Below are positions 22,871-33,419 of a stretch of 64,000 nucleotides of DNA, one piece after another. The notes below the pieces were generated by a model that saw nothing but the letters and a program-made list of their open reading frames with translations, was not told the origin of the DNA and did no database searches. The DNA comes from Limnanthes douglasii subsp. nivea (Eukaryota; Streptophyta; Magnoliopsida; Brassicales; Limnanthaceae): assembly GCA_036936605.1 (NCBI GenBank), contig JAUPFV010000004.1, forward strand, positions 185,770,807 to 185,834,806. The letters run 5' to 3'. The position numbers and the translations under genes are program-made. Positions within the stretch are counted from its first letter, which is position 1. Every line of letters begins with the position of its first letter.

Positions 22871-24437
22871 AATTATTGGTTTTTTATAATAATAAAATAA
22901 TATTAAAATTTATGTTCATAATTTTAGTTTAGTGATATAATAATATAATAAAATTCAATTTTTTTATTGATTTTACGTTTATAATAACACTAATTTTTAA
23001 AGTTATTAAGAATTCAGAGTTTTCTAAATAATGTATTCAAAGTTTTAGTACAGTTGTATGATAATATATTAAAATTCAACAATATTTTATTCCACGTTTA
23101 TAGTAACACTAGTTTTTAATCTTTAATAAATTACTTATAAAAAGAAATTCTATATTTGAAATGCAGGGTTATGCTCTACCTAAGTAGAGAATTCAGTTGG
23201 ATGGGGTCGAGCCACATGAAAGTTTAAGATATTAAGTCTTTCCATATAACCAGTTAGGCAAACTTTGACTTAACTATAACGTAATCGGTTGGTTTTGCTT
23301 TAGTTCAGTTCGAAAACCAGATTTGGTTAAAAAAAATTGAAACTGAATTTTATTTTCTTTAAATTAATCAAACCGATCTATTAGTTTGGTTTGGTCAATA
23401 AATTCGAATTTTTATTTTTCGGGTTTTACTCACCCATAATTTCTACTAAGAAATCATCCTTCCAAAAAAATAAGATTTGATTGAAAATATTTGAAAACCA
23501 AGTTACTTGTAGTTCTATCTAAATTATTATCATTAATTATAGGCTATTATATCGTTAGGAAATCCATCTTTTCATTCCTAACAATTGATTTAAGGTTTTT
23601 TCTAGATCTCTTTTTAATATTTTTTTATATCCGTTCTGTTGAGCTTGAAGAAGACCTCTTATGAACTTTAGTTTGAAATACTTTGTGGTTTATTAATATT
23701 TTTGGAGGCTTTAATTTTACTTTTTCATTTTCTGTTTATTAGATTTTTAAAGGATTTCTCCTACTCTTTGTTATCTTTAGCAGGAGAAGCATGTAGACTT
23801 CCTGTTAATATTTTCTTTGGGTAGTTAGAATCAGATTCAGAGGTATCTAGATCATTATCTTCAGTAAGAAGAGTATCTAGTTCTATTGTTTGAATAATTT
23901 CAATAACATCATTCTCTCTAATCTCTACATTGATGTTGTCAGAAGAGTATCGATAGTTTTTCTCATGGAAACTATCTTGTCTTTTTCATATGATTTAGTA
24001 CAAAAATAAAAACGACGACTCTTTAAAAATAGAGTAAAACTAGATTAAAAAATAGTATTAATAACATTTGGATAAACTTTATAATTTTTAAAGAGAAGAT
24101 ATAATTTCTTTCTCTAAAATCCTTATCCATTTTTTAATTAATATCGATATTATATAGTAATTGATAATTATATATGGATATTAAATGATTAAATCATTTA
24201 TAAAAATTAAATTTAGTTATAAATATTAGATAATATTACTTTAATTTGATGAAATTCTATTCCTTTACGAGTATTATAAAATCTATTTTCATTTTCAGAG
24301 TTTAAAAAATTGTGTATAAACAATAGGTGAGGATATTGTATCACAATATCAAACGTAATTCAGTTTTTTTCTTAATTAAAGTATTAGTTTTTGGTTTAAA
24401 TCAAGGAATAATTCCTCGTCTATCCCGTTTTCATATA
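22871..24437. other. AT-rich spacer
   Basis: No coding sequence was recognised. It includes a CGGTTT/AACCGA-like segment at about 23275-23420 similar to 12215-12330. Confidence 0.5.
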
Positions 24438-24446
24438 TTCTATCTT
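24438..24446. repeat. Left 9-bp target duplication of the MULE-type MITE
   Basis: TTCTATCTT, identical to 25331-25339. Confidence 0.92.
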
Positions 24447-25330
24447 GGCCAAAGCTATTTCCTTCATGTTATTTTTTATTTCCTCCATCTTTCAAACTTT
24501 CAAAAATATTAGTGACTTGCTTTTACCAAATTACCCTTATTTTTATTTCAAATTTATCACTAGATGCCATTTATCTAATAGATGGTTTTATATGAAAAAA
24601 CACAGCATTAACCTAACTTTAATCCAAGATATATGATTTTATCTCTAAAATTAACCCTAAAACAAAGAACTTCAATAATTGTGATTTAAATCTCGAATAA
24701 TTGTGCATTCTTATGCTAAAAAATGTTTACACCATTATTTTATAACTTGCGGACACAGTGAAAGACTTGCTATCGCTTTTGGATTGTTAAATACAGAAGC
24801 AGGAACTGGACTGCAGGTAATGAAGAACCTTCGTGTTTGTTTTGAATTTTTTTGAACACTCAGCATGTGAATCCGAGTGGCCTACTCGGAATCACATGCT
24901 GAGTGGGCAAAAAAAAATTCAGAACAGTAGGATATCCCAAGGCGAACCCAAGATCAAACCCTAATCTATTCTAACAATGAAATCAAACCCCAAATGAAAC
25001 AAAGAAGATGATTTCGTTATCTTACCCCAAATCAAACCCCAAATCGAACAACAAAATCTAACTACAAACCCTAATCGAAAAATGAAGAAGCAAAGAAGAT
25101 GATTTCGTTATCTTACCTTCGGCTGCTCTCTCTCTCTCTCTTTGTAAGGTAGTTCTCTAGGGTGAAGAATGGGTTTTTTTGTTAAGGTAGTTTTATAGGG
25201 TAATGGTCTTGTGAAGAAAAAATGGGTAAAGGGCAATTTTGTAACTTCCTTTATGGAGGAAATAACATCATGGAGGACTTTTCAAAAGATGGAGGAAATA
25301 AAAAATAACATGGAGGAAATAGCTTTGGCC
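24447..25330. mobile_element. MULE-type non-autonomous DNA transposon (884 bp)
   Basis: The ends are inverted repeats of 46 bp with one mismatch (24447-24492 and 25285-25330), beginning GGCCAAAGCTATTTCC. A perfect 9-bp duplication (TTCTATCTT) flanks the element; nine bases is diagnostic of Mutator-like transposases. There is no transposase ORF. The interior holds an AT-rich left half, a nearly perfect foldback at 24857-24905, a 26-bp repeat (AAAGAAGATGATTTCG at about 25005 and 25091) and a CT microsatellite at about 25123-25141. The CT tract beside AAACCCTAATCG-like text resembles a plant gene 5' UTR on the minus strand, so host sequence may have been captured (inference). Confidence 0.92.
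24857..24905. repeat. Long foldback inside the MULE-type MITE
   Basis: Arms CACTCAGCATGTGA and TCACATGCTGAGTG are exact complements. An inner arm pair TCCGAGT/ACTCGGA surrounds a 5-base loop GGCCT, with one A-A mismatch between inner and outer arms. Weaker complementarity extends about 20 bases on each side through GAATTTTTTT / AAAAAAAATTC. Confidence 0.93.
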
Positions 25331-25339
25331 TTCTATCTT
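25331..25339. repeat. Right 9-bp target duplication of the MULE-type MITE
   Basis: Identical to 24438-24446. Confidence 0.92.
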
Positions 25340-25828
25340 TTTTTTTTTTTCATTTAGTCCATCGATTTTAAAATCATCAGTTTGGATCTATAATTTAATA
25401 TCTATAAATTTAATCTCTGATGCGTGGTCTATTCTCGGATGTGGTCACGGTCATCGAAGCCAATTTGAAAAACATTGCACAAATAATCTTTCGATTTTAG
25501 TTCCTTTTTTATTCTTCAATTTTAATATATTTTTTATTTTTTTATCTTTCTAAGACAAAGTATCACAAATTTAAGATACTATATTTTTTTTTAATTTTTG
25601 TTATCTCATCTTATTTGGATTCGGTTCTCCTATTATTATTTAAGCAAGAAACTGTATTAAGAAGATGGGTTCGCAGCATCCGACCTACACAAAATCTGTA
25701 CGATGAATTCAAAATATATCACTTTTAGAGGATTTGTCGGGTTTTGGACGGGCGGTTCTTTCTGGTACGACAGTTTTATATTGATACTTGTAATATGACA
25801 GATGTATATAGGGGTTTTTATCTTAAAG

Positions 25829-25843
25829 TATGGGTTATAATTT
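25829..25843. repeat. Left target-site duplication of SINE copy 2
   Basis: TATGGGTTATAATTT pairs with TATGGATTATAATTT at 26030-26044 (14 of 15 identical). Confidence 0.88.
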
Positions 25844-26029
25844 TTTTTTCCGGAGGGAACCCGCTACTCAGAGTGCTCAGTCTGATGCAATAGCCTGCAA
25901 ACCAATGCCAGAAGGTAAACCACACAATGTGACAGGCTCAGCCGAGAAAGCGTATGTAGAGGGACTCGAACTCATGACCTTTGGTCACAAACATGCCTTA
26001 CTCAACCAACTCGGCTACCCCCTTGAGGC
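25844..26029 (-). mobile_element. tRNA-derived SINE, copy 2
   Basis: The minus strand starts AGCCTCAAGGGGGTAGCC and has the A box TAGCCGAGTTGG and B box AGTTCGAGTCC, closer to the tRNA consensus than copy 1. The body ends in CGGGTTCCCTCCGG and an A-tail (T-run at 25841-25849). It is shorter than copy 1 by the segment between the GTAGCGG and CATCAGACTGA regions. The 15-bp duplications on each side define the insertion. Confidence 0.9.
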
Positions 26030-26044
26030 TATGGATTATAATTT
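26030..26044. repeat. Right target-site duplication of SINE copy 2
   Basis: Pairs with 25829-25843, one mismatch. Confidence 0.88.
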
Positions 26045-26759
26045 ATATAGTTTACTTTGGGATATTAACAATAATTATTTTTAATGAAAATTTTGATTCA
26101 AACATATAGACTAATCTCAATTTTTTAAAAAACTTTTAAATTAAAATCTTGATAATGGGTATTTTGAAAGGAAATTTTAAATTAAAATCTTGAATAATCA
26201 CTGTTTTTTAGAAAACAATTTAAGCTTAAAAAATTTATAAATTGAAAGATGTAGTCTGCATCAGCATATCAATATCTCGAAGATTGGAACCACCGATAAA
26301 ACTAGTGTTCTTATTTTTTTATTCGATTTTTTTAATAATAATTTTTTATTTTATTTTGGTTTAAATATTACTCTCCAAAATTCAGTTCTCCAAAATTCAA
26401 TTTGTTTATCTCCGTCTTCTTCTATTGTTCTACATTGCTAATTTGATTTAAAAGATAATGGATCATTGTTTATCGAGTAGAGATTGTATTTAAATAAATT
26501 CAAGAAATTGAAAAAAAGAACATCAAAGAAGATGATTTTTTTAATTAGATAGATTAAAGAATGGAAATTTTAGTTAACTAAATTAAATAATATAGAGAAA
26601 AGAAAGAATATGAAAATTTTAATTAAATAAATTAAATAATATTGAGATTTCTATTAAATAAATTAAACAATAAAGAATAAATAAAAACACGGCTTTAACA
26701 TTGATAACCCAAGTTCAAAGTTATATATATATATATATATTAGTTAATACATTTGTATT
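26045..26759. other. AT-rich spacer with a TA microsatellite
   Basis: No gene. A run of about ten TA units lies at 26721-26741. Confidence 0.6.
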
Positions 26760-27055
26760 TACTTCAATCATATATTTTAAAATATATTTCAAATAATAAT
26801 TTTTATTTTATTCTTTTATATCTTTTAAAATATTTTTTAGTTAGTTTTTATAGGAAATAAATAATGTTTTAAGATATATTAAAAATACCTTAAATAGTTG
26901 TATATAATAAGAGAAATATGTTTAAAAAAATGATAATTTAAAATTGATAATAAAATTATTTTAGGACGAATAAATCTGTGTAGTTGATTGAATGAATTTT
27001 ATAAAATTTTGTGTAGTCCCTTCTTATTTTGATTCATGGATATACCATTGGATGC
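26760..27055. repeat. Dispersed AT-rich repeat, copy 1 (related to 30300-30545)
   Basis: It shares ATATATTAAA..TACCTTAAA..AGTTGTATA, AAAAAATGATNATTTAAAAT and TTATTTTGATTC.TGGAT.CACCATTG with 30300-30545 in the same order and orientation, much diverged. The closing TGGATCCACCATTG-type end resembles the reverse of hAT-like termini CAGTGGCGGATCCAG (inference); no opposite end was found. Confidence 0.55.
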
Positions 27056-27217
27056 TTCATGCTTGCATGACGGGTAGGTTGTAACATTATTTAGAAATAA
27101 TAATAATATATAAGTAACTTACAAAAGCAAAAGTGGCTATGGGTCTTATGTATTCCAATGAGTTGGTGTTTTAGATTTTATTCTGCTAGACAATCACTAA
27201 CATCAGGTTTTGCTATA

Positions 27218-27652
27218 TTATATTCTCTCCATTTAACAATATATGTCATTTAAGGTTTTTATCAATATTAAGAAAAGTAATAATGGATTTGAAAAAATAT
27301 AAGAAAACAAATATGATTGATGAAGTTAATACTCCTTATGTTTCATAATATATGTCTTCTAGAAGAATTTTTTTGTTTCATAGTAATTGTCGTTCTCATT
27401 TTCCAATGCTGCATTGATTACATATATTCCACTTTAAACCAATAAAATAGTTAATCTTCTACACAAGTTATTAACTCCACTAATCAAATTTACTTCTTTT
27501 TATTATTTCAAAGTCGTTATTACTTTCTTTAATATCGATGAAAAACTTTAAACGACACATATTAAACGGATGTAGTAATTTGCATAGTGAGTAAAGTATT
27601 CTAATGGTTGAAAGTTCTTTAGAGTCACGTATTATGAAACAGGAGGAATAGT
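27218..27652. mobile_element. Stowaway-like MITE termini, interleaved
   Basis: Left-end-like sequences lie at about 27218-27260 (CTCTCCATTTAACAATATA) and 27329-27365 (TACTCCTTATGTTTCATAA). Complementary right ends lie at about 27535-27578 and 27610-27652 (ATTATGAAACAGGAGGAATA). CTCC.TTTCATAATAT with TA flanks is the known form of plant Stowaway/mariner MITEs. The pairing by similarity is 27218 with 27578 and 27329 with 27652, so two elements overlap or were rearranged. Confidence 0.6.
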
Positions 27653-27699
27653 AATTTGCATAGTGAGTAAAGTATTCTAATGGTTGAAAGTTCTTTAGA
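27574..27699. repeat. 50-bp direct duplication around a MITE end
   Basis: AGTAATTTGCATAGTGAGTA and the following 30 bases occur identically at 27574-27623 and 27650-27699, separated by 26 bases that are the right-hand Stowaway-like terminus. Confidence 0.92.
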
Positions 27700-27839
27700 C
27701 ACCATTTTTCAAAGTTGTTGGCAACATCAATATAGTAGCGGAAGATGGGTGCGCATATAAAATTTATGAGCAAAACCTTGGAAAAACTAAATCAACACAG
27801 AGTACAAATGTCAAAATATTTTAAGATATAGGCAAGATC

Positions 27840-27965
27840 AGGGCTGGTATCAGTCCGGATATATCGAAACCAGACCTCGAACCGGGCCGATTGATATTGA
27901 CTAAACCAGACCTCGAACTTGACCGATAATAATCGGTTCGGTTTGGTTTTGGTTCAATTCACGTT
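27840..27965. repeat. CGGTTCGGTTT-rich segment, possible hAT-like fragment
   Basis: It contains CAGGGCTGGTATC, two copies of AAACCAGACCTCGAAC (about 27869 and 27903) and TCGGTTCGGTTTGGTTTTGG. It resembles terminal regions of non-autonomous hAT elements; no paired end was found. Confidence 0.4.
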
Positions 27966-28011
27966 TGAAATATTTTGACTAAAAAAGCTATTACACTTAC
28001 CTTAAGCCAAA

Positions 28012-28288
28012 AAGGCTAAGAAAAATATATTTGTTTAGAAAAGTCACCATGTCTTTTATTGTCAATTTGGTATAATTTTTTTTTTCAAGTTTAGATGTGG
28101 GATAAAGTTAAGAAAAATATACTTGATTAGAAAAGCCACCATATTTTTCATATACATTTTGGTAGATTTTTTTTTTTACATTTTAGATGTATTATAAGGC
28201 TAAGATTAATATACTTGTTTCGAAAAGCCATCATGTCTTCTATGAACGGCTTAGTGGCAATTCTTTTTCCTATCTTAGATGCTAGATA
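28012..28288. repeat. Three-copy tandem repeat, unit about 92 bp
   Basis: Units start at 28012, 28104 and 28196 with AA(G/A)G.TAAGA.AAATATA.TTG and include GAAAAG.CACCATGTCTT and TTTAGATG..(A/G)GAT. Units differ at many positions, so this is old. Confidence 0.85.
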
Positions 28289-28929
28289 AGATAAAAAGAA
28301 TAGAAAAACAACCCCATATTTATAACCAAATTTATTAGCAATTTGTTTTCTTTTTACCATGTAAAATAGCTCAAAAACCTGCTTAAGTTGCCACAATAAG
28401 AATTTTGTATTCATCTCTTTGAAAGTAGTCATTTTTGTGTTTACTCCGAAAGTAACCATTCAATATGGATAGAGACAAAATCTATGACCAATTTAGTTTT
28501 TTTATCGCCACATGAGGGTAATCTATTATTGGCACTTAGTTTTTATATCAATATTCATGTCTATATCAATGTTGTTGACCCATATCTTTACGGTTTTTTT
28601 ATTCACCATTTGTGCTTGTACTGGCTCTCATTGTACCGTTTGCTGTAGAATGATAGAGCTAGGTTTTAATACTATATATTATTCGAAATCGCATCAAATA
28701 ATATTTAACAAATCGCGAAAGAATAATCAAACCCTTTTCTAGATTCATCTAATGAATAAACAGAAAACCAAGAACACTTACAAGTTTGCCTGCTGCTTTC
28801 CATATAGTATTCTCTTTTGTTCATTTTCGTTCTTTAGCAATTCGATATATTGCATTGAGAAACATGCATAACGAGTTAGAAAAAGGAAAGGTTTCCAGAC
28901 ACTAAAGGAAGCGGTCGTTTGTTTGTGAT
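28289..28929. other. Unassigned spacer
   Basis: No recognisable gene or element end. Short ORFs on both strands show no family resemblance. Confidence 0.5.
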
Positions 28930-29400
28930 TAAGGTTTAGGATGATGAAATTCTTAAACCTAGCCCATTACTTATAGACTTTACAATGTGAAGCCCAACAT
29001 TGTAAAGCCCATCATTTATTACTTCCTCGTGTGCGAGACCATAAGCCGATAAATAATAATTCAATTTATATCCCTGATTTATTAATTCAGGCTTAAGTGT
29101 TGAGATTTGGGCCCTATTCATCACAGTGTCCAAATTCAACCCGGTTACCACACTTGAACTCATAACAGCTTTTCACCCATAGATCCAATTTAGTTAATTA
29201 AATAATTAACTCGATTATTTTTAATTTAGAATTCCTTAAGACAATGATCGAATATATTTATTTAGCATATCGGTCCAAATTATTGTCCGAGTTTGTGTTA
29301 ATGTGCTCTATATTTATTTGACTCATCTGAACTATCATTTTAACATAAAATAACTTTATATCTATGTGTTTGGACCTAGACAAGTTCTTATTACGGTTAG
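28930..29400 (-). other. Probable 3' untranslated/LTR remnant downstream of the copia pol fragment
   Basis: It lies directly downstream (minus sense) of the copia RNase H remnant. A perfect inverted repeat CTTTACAATGT/ACATTGTAAAG is at 28978-29007. No second LTR copy is present in the window, so LTR identity is inference only. Confidence 0.4.
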
Positions 29401-29404
29401 AGTA

Positions 29405-30125
29405 TTGCACTTCGATCTTCAGCAACCATAATTATCGGTGTGATGCCTCAAAGCACGCAACAAATTCTTTTCACCATGGTGGATGATGAAATAAGTGTTT
29501 ACTTTACACTTTTCTAGGATATTGCATCTCCAACCAATAAAAATATGTTTCCTGACGTACTCTTTAGTGTATATACGCATCCACAAAAAACAGAGTCGGA
29601 ATACCCAATGATCTCCAGTTATCTGACTTCTCATATGTCAACATGTGCTCATTTGTCTTACGGATAATGGAGTAGCCTTTTAACTGCTTTCCAGTGATCC
29701 ATGCATGGGTTATCAACATATATCCCTAACATATTTACAGTAAAGAAAATATATGGTCTAATACAAAATTGAGCATACATTAAACTCCTAACTGCCGAAG
29801 CATAATGGGCCGTTTTCATTTACTTAATCTCAAGTTCTGTCTTAGGACATTGATCCAGACTAAGTCTGTTACCCTTTGCTATAGGGGTACTTAGGGGTTT
29901 GCAATCTACCAATCCGTAACGTTGTAACACACTTTCACTGTATGCTTTTTGTGATAATCCAAGAATATCACGAGAGTGATCTTGATGTATCTGGATTTCT
30001 AACACAAAACCGGCATCACCAAGATCCTTTAAATCAAACTTTTCTGATTGAAATCTTTTTGTAGTGTGTAACAATTCCTTATTGTTCGAGACAAGCAATA
30101 TGTCATCCACATATAATATAAGAAA
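29405..30125 (-). pseudogene. Copia RT C-terminus and RNase H remnant
   Basis: The minus strand reads MDDILLVSNNKELLHTTKRF at 30110, where the motif is the DD of YVDD, then KDLGDAGFVLEIQIHQDHS, LGLSQKAYSESVLQRYGL and KPLSTPIAKGNRLSLDQCP. After a stop it continues HYASAVRSLMYAQFCIRPYI and MDHWKAVKRLLHYP (about 29810-29660), then RNase H wording GYSDSVFCGCVY and SGNIFLLVGDAIS (about 29610-29500) in other frames. It is the 3' part of a copia pol different from the 14802-20181 element; gag, protease and integrase are absent. Confidence 0.83.
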
Positions 30126-30129
30126 TATG

Positions 30130-30680
30130 AAATTACTCCCACTAAAATAATTTATTTATATATGTTTGATGCAAATTTGATTTTATTTCCATATATTTTT
30201 AAAAATTATCTTTTACATAAACAATTTGATATAATTTTATCTATTTTCAAAAATATATTTTATATAATAAATTTGATTTTGTTATTTAAAAAAAAATCTT
30301 TTAAAATAATATATTAAGCAATATTAAGAGTTATTGTTAAATATTTTTTTATATGTAATAAATAATATATTAATATATATTAAACATACCTTAAAAAGTA
30401 GTTGTATACAATGGAAAAAATATCTTTAAAAAATGATTATTTAAAATGGATAATGTATCCATTTTACTAACGAATGAATAATGTAGAATAAATTTTATAA
30501 AAAAAATTTAGCCCCCCCTTATTTTGATTCCTGGATCCACCATTGCCCGCATTTATCTTATTTTTTATACATGGTTTTGCATCTATCATATTGATTATAT
30601 ACGGTTTCACATTTTTAGATCTAACGTAAGAAAATAACTTGTTTTGTAACTAAAAACAGGAGAGACCAAAACTCACAATT
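30130..30680. other. AT-rich spacer including dispersed repeat copy 2
   Basis: Bases 30300-30545 are the second, diverged copy of the repeat at 26760-27055, ending CTGGATCCACCATTG. No coding sequence. Confidence 0.5.
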
Positions 30681-30685
30681 GTTAC
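30681..30685. repeat. Left target duplication of gypsy 2 (GTTAC)
   Basis: GTTAC here and at 35310-35314. The LTR edges used here are the same that give a near-matching duplication for gypsy 3, which supports them. Confidence 0.65.
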
Positions 30686-30974
30686 CGTTAAGTGTTAATC
30701 TAGTTCTTTATAGTAAAGAGAGAGATTCATTTTAGAGCGAGATAGTAAAAGTGACAAAGTAATCTGAGCTGAAGAAAGTATCGTCCTTTGTATTAACCGC
30801 CTCAACCTTTATTTATAGACGATTAGACTTACTGTAACAGAATTAGTTACACAAATGGGTTAATTGCATTTTAGTCCCCCATCTTTACAAACAATCTAAA
30901 ATCTATCTAAAATCTTTACAATAGATCATACAAAACTTTAATTCATTATATTTAATCCCTTAAAATTCTATATA
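30686..30974 (-). repeat. 3' LTR of gypsy 2
   Basis: Matches 35012-35309 (TTAAGTGTTAATCTAGTTCT at the left, AACAGAATTAGTTACACAAA in the middle). The right few bases (CCTTATCA in the partner) are not recognisable. Confidence 0.85.
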
Positions 30975-31097
30975 TGACGTGTAAAAAACATGAAACCACA
31001 ATGCACTGATCCTTCATTATCTTGTAACTCAGATAATATCTCTTGAGACTCTTGTTTTCCTAAACATCGTAGGAATGGTCTACTTAATTATTTTTTT

Positions 31098-32260
31098 GAG
31101 ACCACTTAGTCATCCTTCCAGAAATGTCTGGGCGTTGTGACACATTCTTTAGTGGAAAAGAAGTTCGAACCACAATAGTATGAGCTTGAAAATAAGGACG
31201 GATTTTCCTAGCAGCCACCACTAAAACCAAAGCCAATTTATCAAGTATCAAATATGTTTTCTCTGATGTCAACAAACTTATACTAGCATAGTAAACCGGT
31301 TTTGAAATTCTGTTATCTTCACTTATTAAAACAACACTGATAGCAAAATCAGAAACTACTACTCTCTAGTTCGAGGCTTGGACAATATCTCTGGTGAGAA
31401 CAAAATTTTCTTAATCCTTGAAAATGCTACTTCATAAGCCGATGTCGATTCAAACTCTTTTGGTTTTCCAAACACTTGGAAAAAAGGAAATCATTTGCGA
31501 GAAAACCTCGAAATAAATCGATTAAAGGCAGTTAACCTTCTTGTTAAGATTTGCACCTCCTTAATAGTTCGAGGTGATGTCATTGAGACTAAAGCCTTCA
31601 ACTGCTCTGGATCAGCCTTTATCCATTTTCACTAATAATATACCCTAAGAACTTCTTTGATCGAACTCCAAAGGTATATTTCTCAGGATTTAACTTTAAT
31701 CGAATAACCTTTAAATTTTAAAAAGTTTCCTCTAAATCATCCAAGTGTCTATCATCAACTGGACTTTTAACCAAAATAACATCAATATATACCTCCATAT
31801 TTCTCCCAATCTGAGAAGTAAAAGCTTTTTTCACCAGCCTTTGATATTTTTCTCTAGCATTCTTCAACCCAAATGGAATAACCCTATAGAATTGTAAGAC
31901 TCGATCATTGATAAATGTAGTGCTTTCTTGGTATTTTAGATCCATGTGAATCTAATTATACGCTGCAAAGCATCCATAAAAGACAAAAATTTATTTCCTA
32001 AAGTAGATACAACCATCTCATCTATTCGAGGAACCAGAAATGGATCTTTAGGACATGCTCGATTCAAATCTTTGAAGTCAACACACATTCTCCATTTTTC
32101 ATTCTTATTTTTAACCAACACTGGGTTTGCTATCCATAAAGGATATTGTGCCTCCCTAATATGTTCGACCCTAGACAAACGACCCACGTCTACAACAATA
32201 GCCTCTGACTTTTGAACAGAAAAAAACATATTTTTTGAATAACTAGCTTGATCCTCGGAT
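31098..32260 (-). pseudogene. Gypsy 2 reverse transcriptase and RNase H
   Basis: The RT N-terminal part is in 32229-31936 (VEHIREAQYPLWIANPVLVK, KWRMCVDFKDLNRACPKDPF). The next part, 31945-31718, includes VIPFGLKNAREKYQRLV and the catalytic motif as YIDV (plus-strand bases 31778-31789) where YIDD is expected, so the second aspartate is lost. RNase H follows to 31098 (LDKLALVLVVAARKIRPYFQ, SGRMTKWS). Stops and frameshifts separate the segments. Confidence 0.85.
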
Positions 32261-32352
32261 TTCTAGCTAAGGTATGACATATTACATCCGGTGGTAAACC
32301 CCACTACATCCTCTGTTTTCCAAGTGAAAACATCCAAATTAGTAAACAAAAA

Positions 32353-33260
32353 TTATAACAATTTTTGACGCAAAGTTGGTGACAGTAGTTTCCCTATTCG
32401 AATAATATTTTCATTGGGAAAATAATACTCTTTTATGCCTTCACTTATTGTTGGTGAACCTAGGGTTTCTCTCGGATCATCAATTCCTTCTTCTTCATCC
32501 GACGTCAACCACCCTGATTGTGATTCAGCCATTCGATCTTCATTGTTAGGACCTTGGATATGAGGAGCTGTTGTATAACATTCTATTGCTACCTTTTGAT
32601 CATTTCGGACCACGCCTACATGGTCTCTGATGAGATACCTCAAACACTGATGAACGTGGACATAATTGTATACATCCTCGAAAGCTAAGATCTCAAAAAA
32701 ATAGCATTTTAACTGGTCGGACAATCCAACGCCATGAATAAGAGTTCAACTTCTTTTTAAATGGCTCTTTTCCCAAACATACTTCACCCCCTAATTCTCT
32801 AATCACCTAAGCTGCCACACCTGTAAACCTAATTATAGTATGGGCAGATTGACAAATTCGAGGTGGATTCTGCATCCTATCATATGCTGGCTTGAATAGA
32901 GGATTTGTAGAGCTTCATGTATCTATTAAAACACGTAGGATTTCTATCATAGCTATTTCTACTCCAATAACCACTGCATCTTCATGAGGACCTGTAGTGC
33001 CTCTCAAATCATTTTCATCGAAAATAATAAAAGGAATATCTTTCTTTCCATATATTGCGTTGAAATCCTCCCTTTTATTTTAGTAGCTAAACTTACCACA
33101 TGCCTTTTCTTGAAGCTATTAGTATTACCCGTCATAAAATCTCCCCAAAAACTTGTCAAAGACTCAAAATACTCACATAAACTTTGAACTCGTCCTTGCT
33201 CTACCGGTTCATCCACAGCCATTAGAATTAACCGATCTGGATGTGTGTCCAAATATTCTG
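32353..33260 (-). pseudogene. Gypsy 2 protease and protease-RT linker, with a stop in the active site
   Basis: The protease begins in ORF 33252-33004 (MDTHPDRLILMAVDEPVEQG). The catalytic region reads ILRVLIDT, stop, SSTNPLFKPAYDRM: the expected glycine codon of D-T/S-G is TGA (plus-strand bases 32915-32917). The linker to RT is open in 32724-32353 (123 codons, acidic). The same stop at the same codon is in gypsy 3. Confidence 0.83.
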
Positions 33261-33419
33261 AATCTGCATCAAACTCATTGACTTAGAGTCTAGAATCATC
33301 ATATTTTCTTTCTTTGAATTCGTATTTGTTTCTTGCAAAGTCAATGCACTTGGTGCCTTTATTCCAATGCTTTACCCTTTAAAAAAGCATCTAATTTTCC
33401 ATTTTTTAATTAAAATCTT

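Noticed and set aside
24327..24636. Two overlapping 61-63 codon ORFs
   Set aside because: They run across the MITE boundary and its inverted repeat, so they are chance frames.
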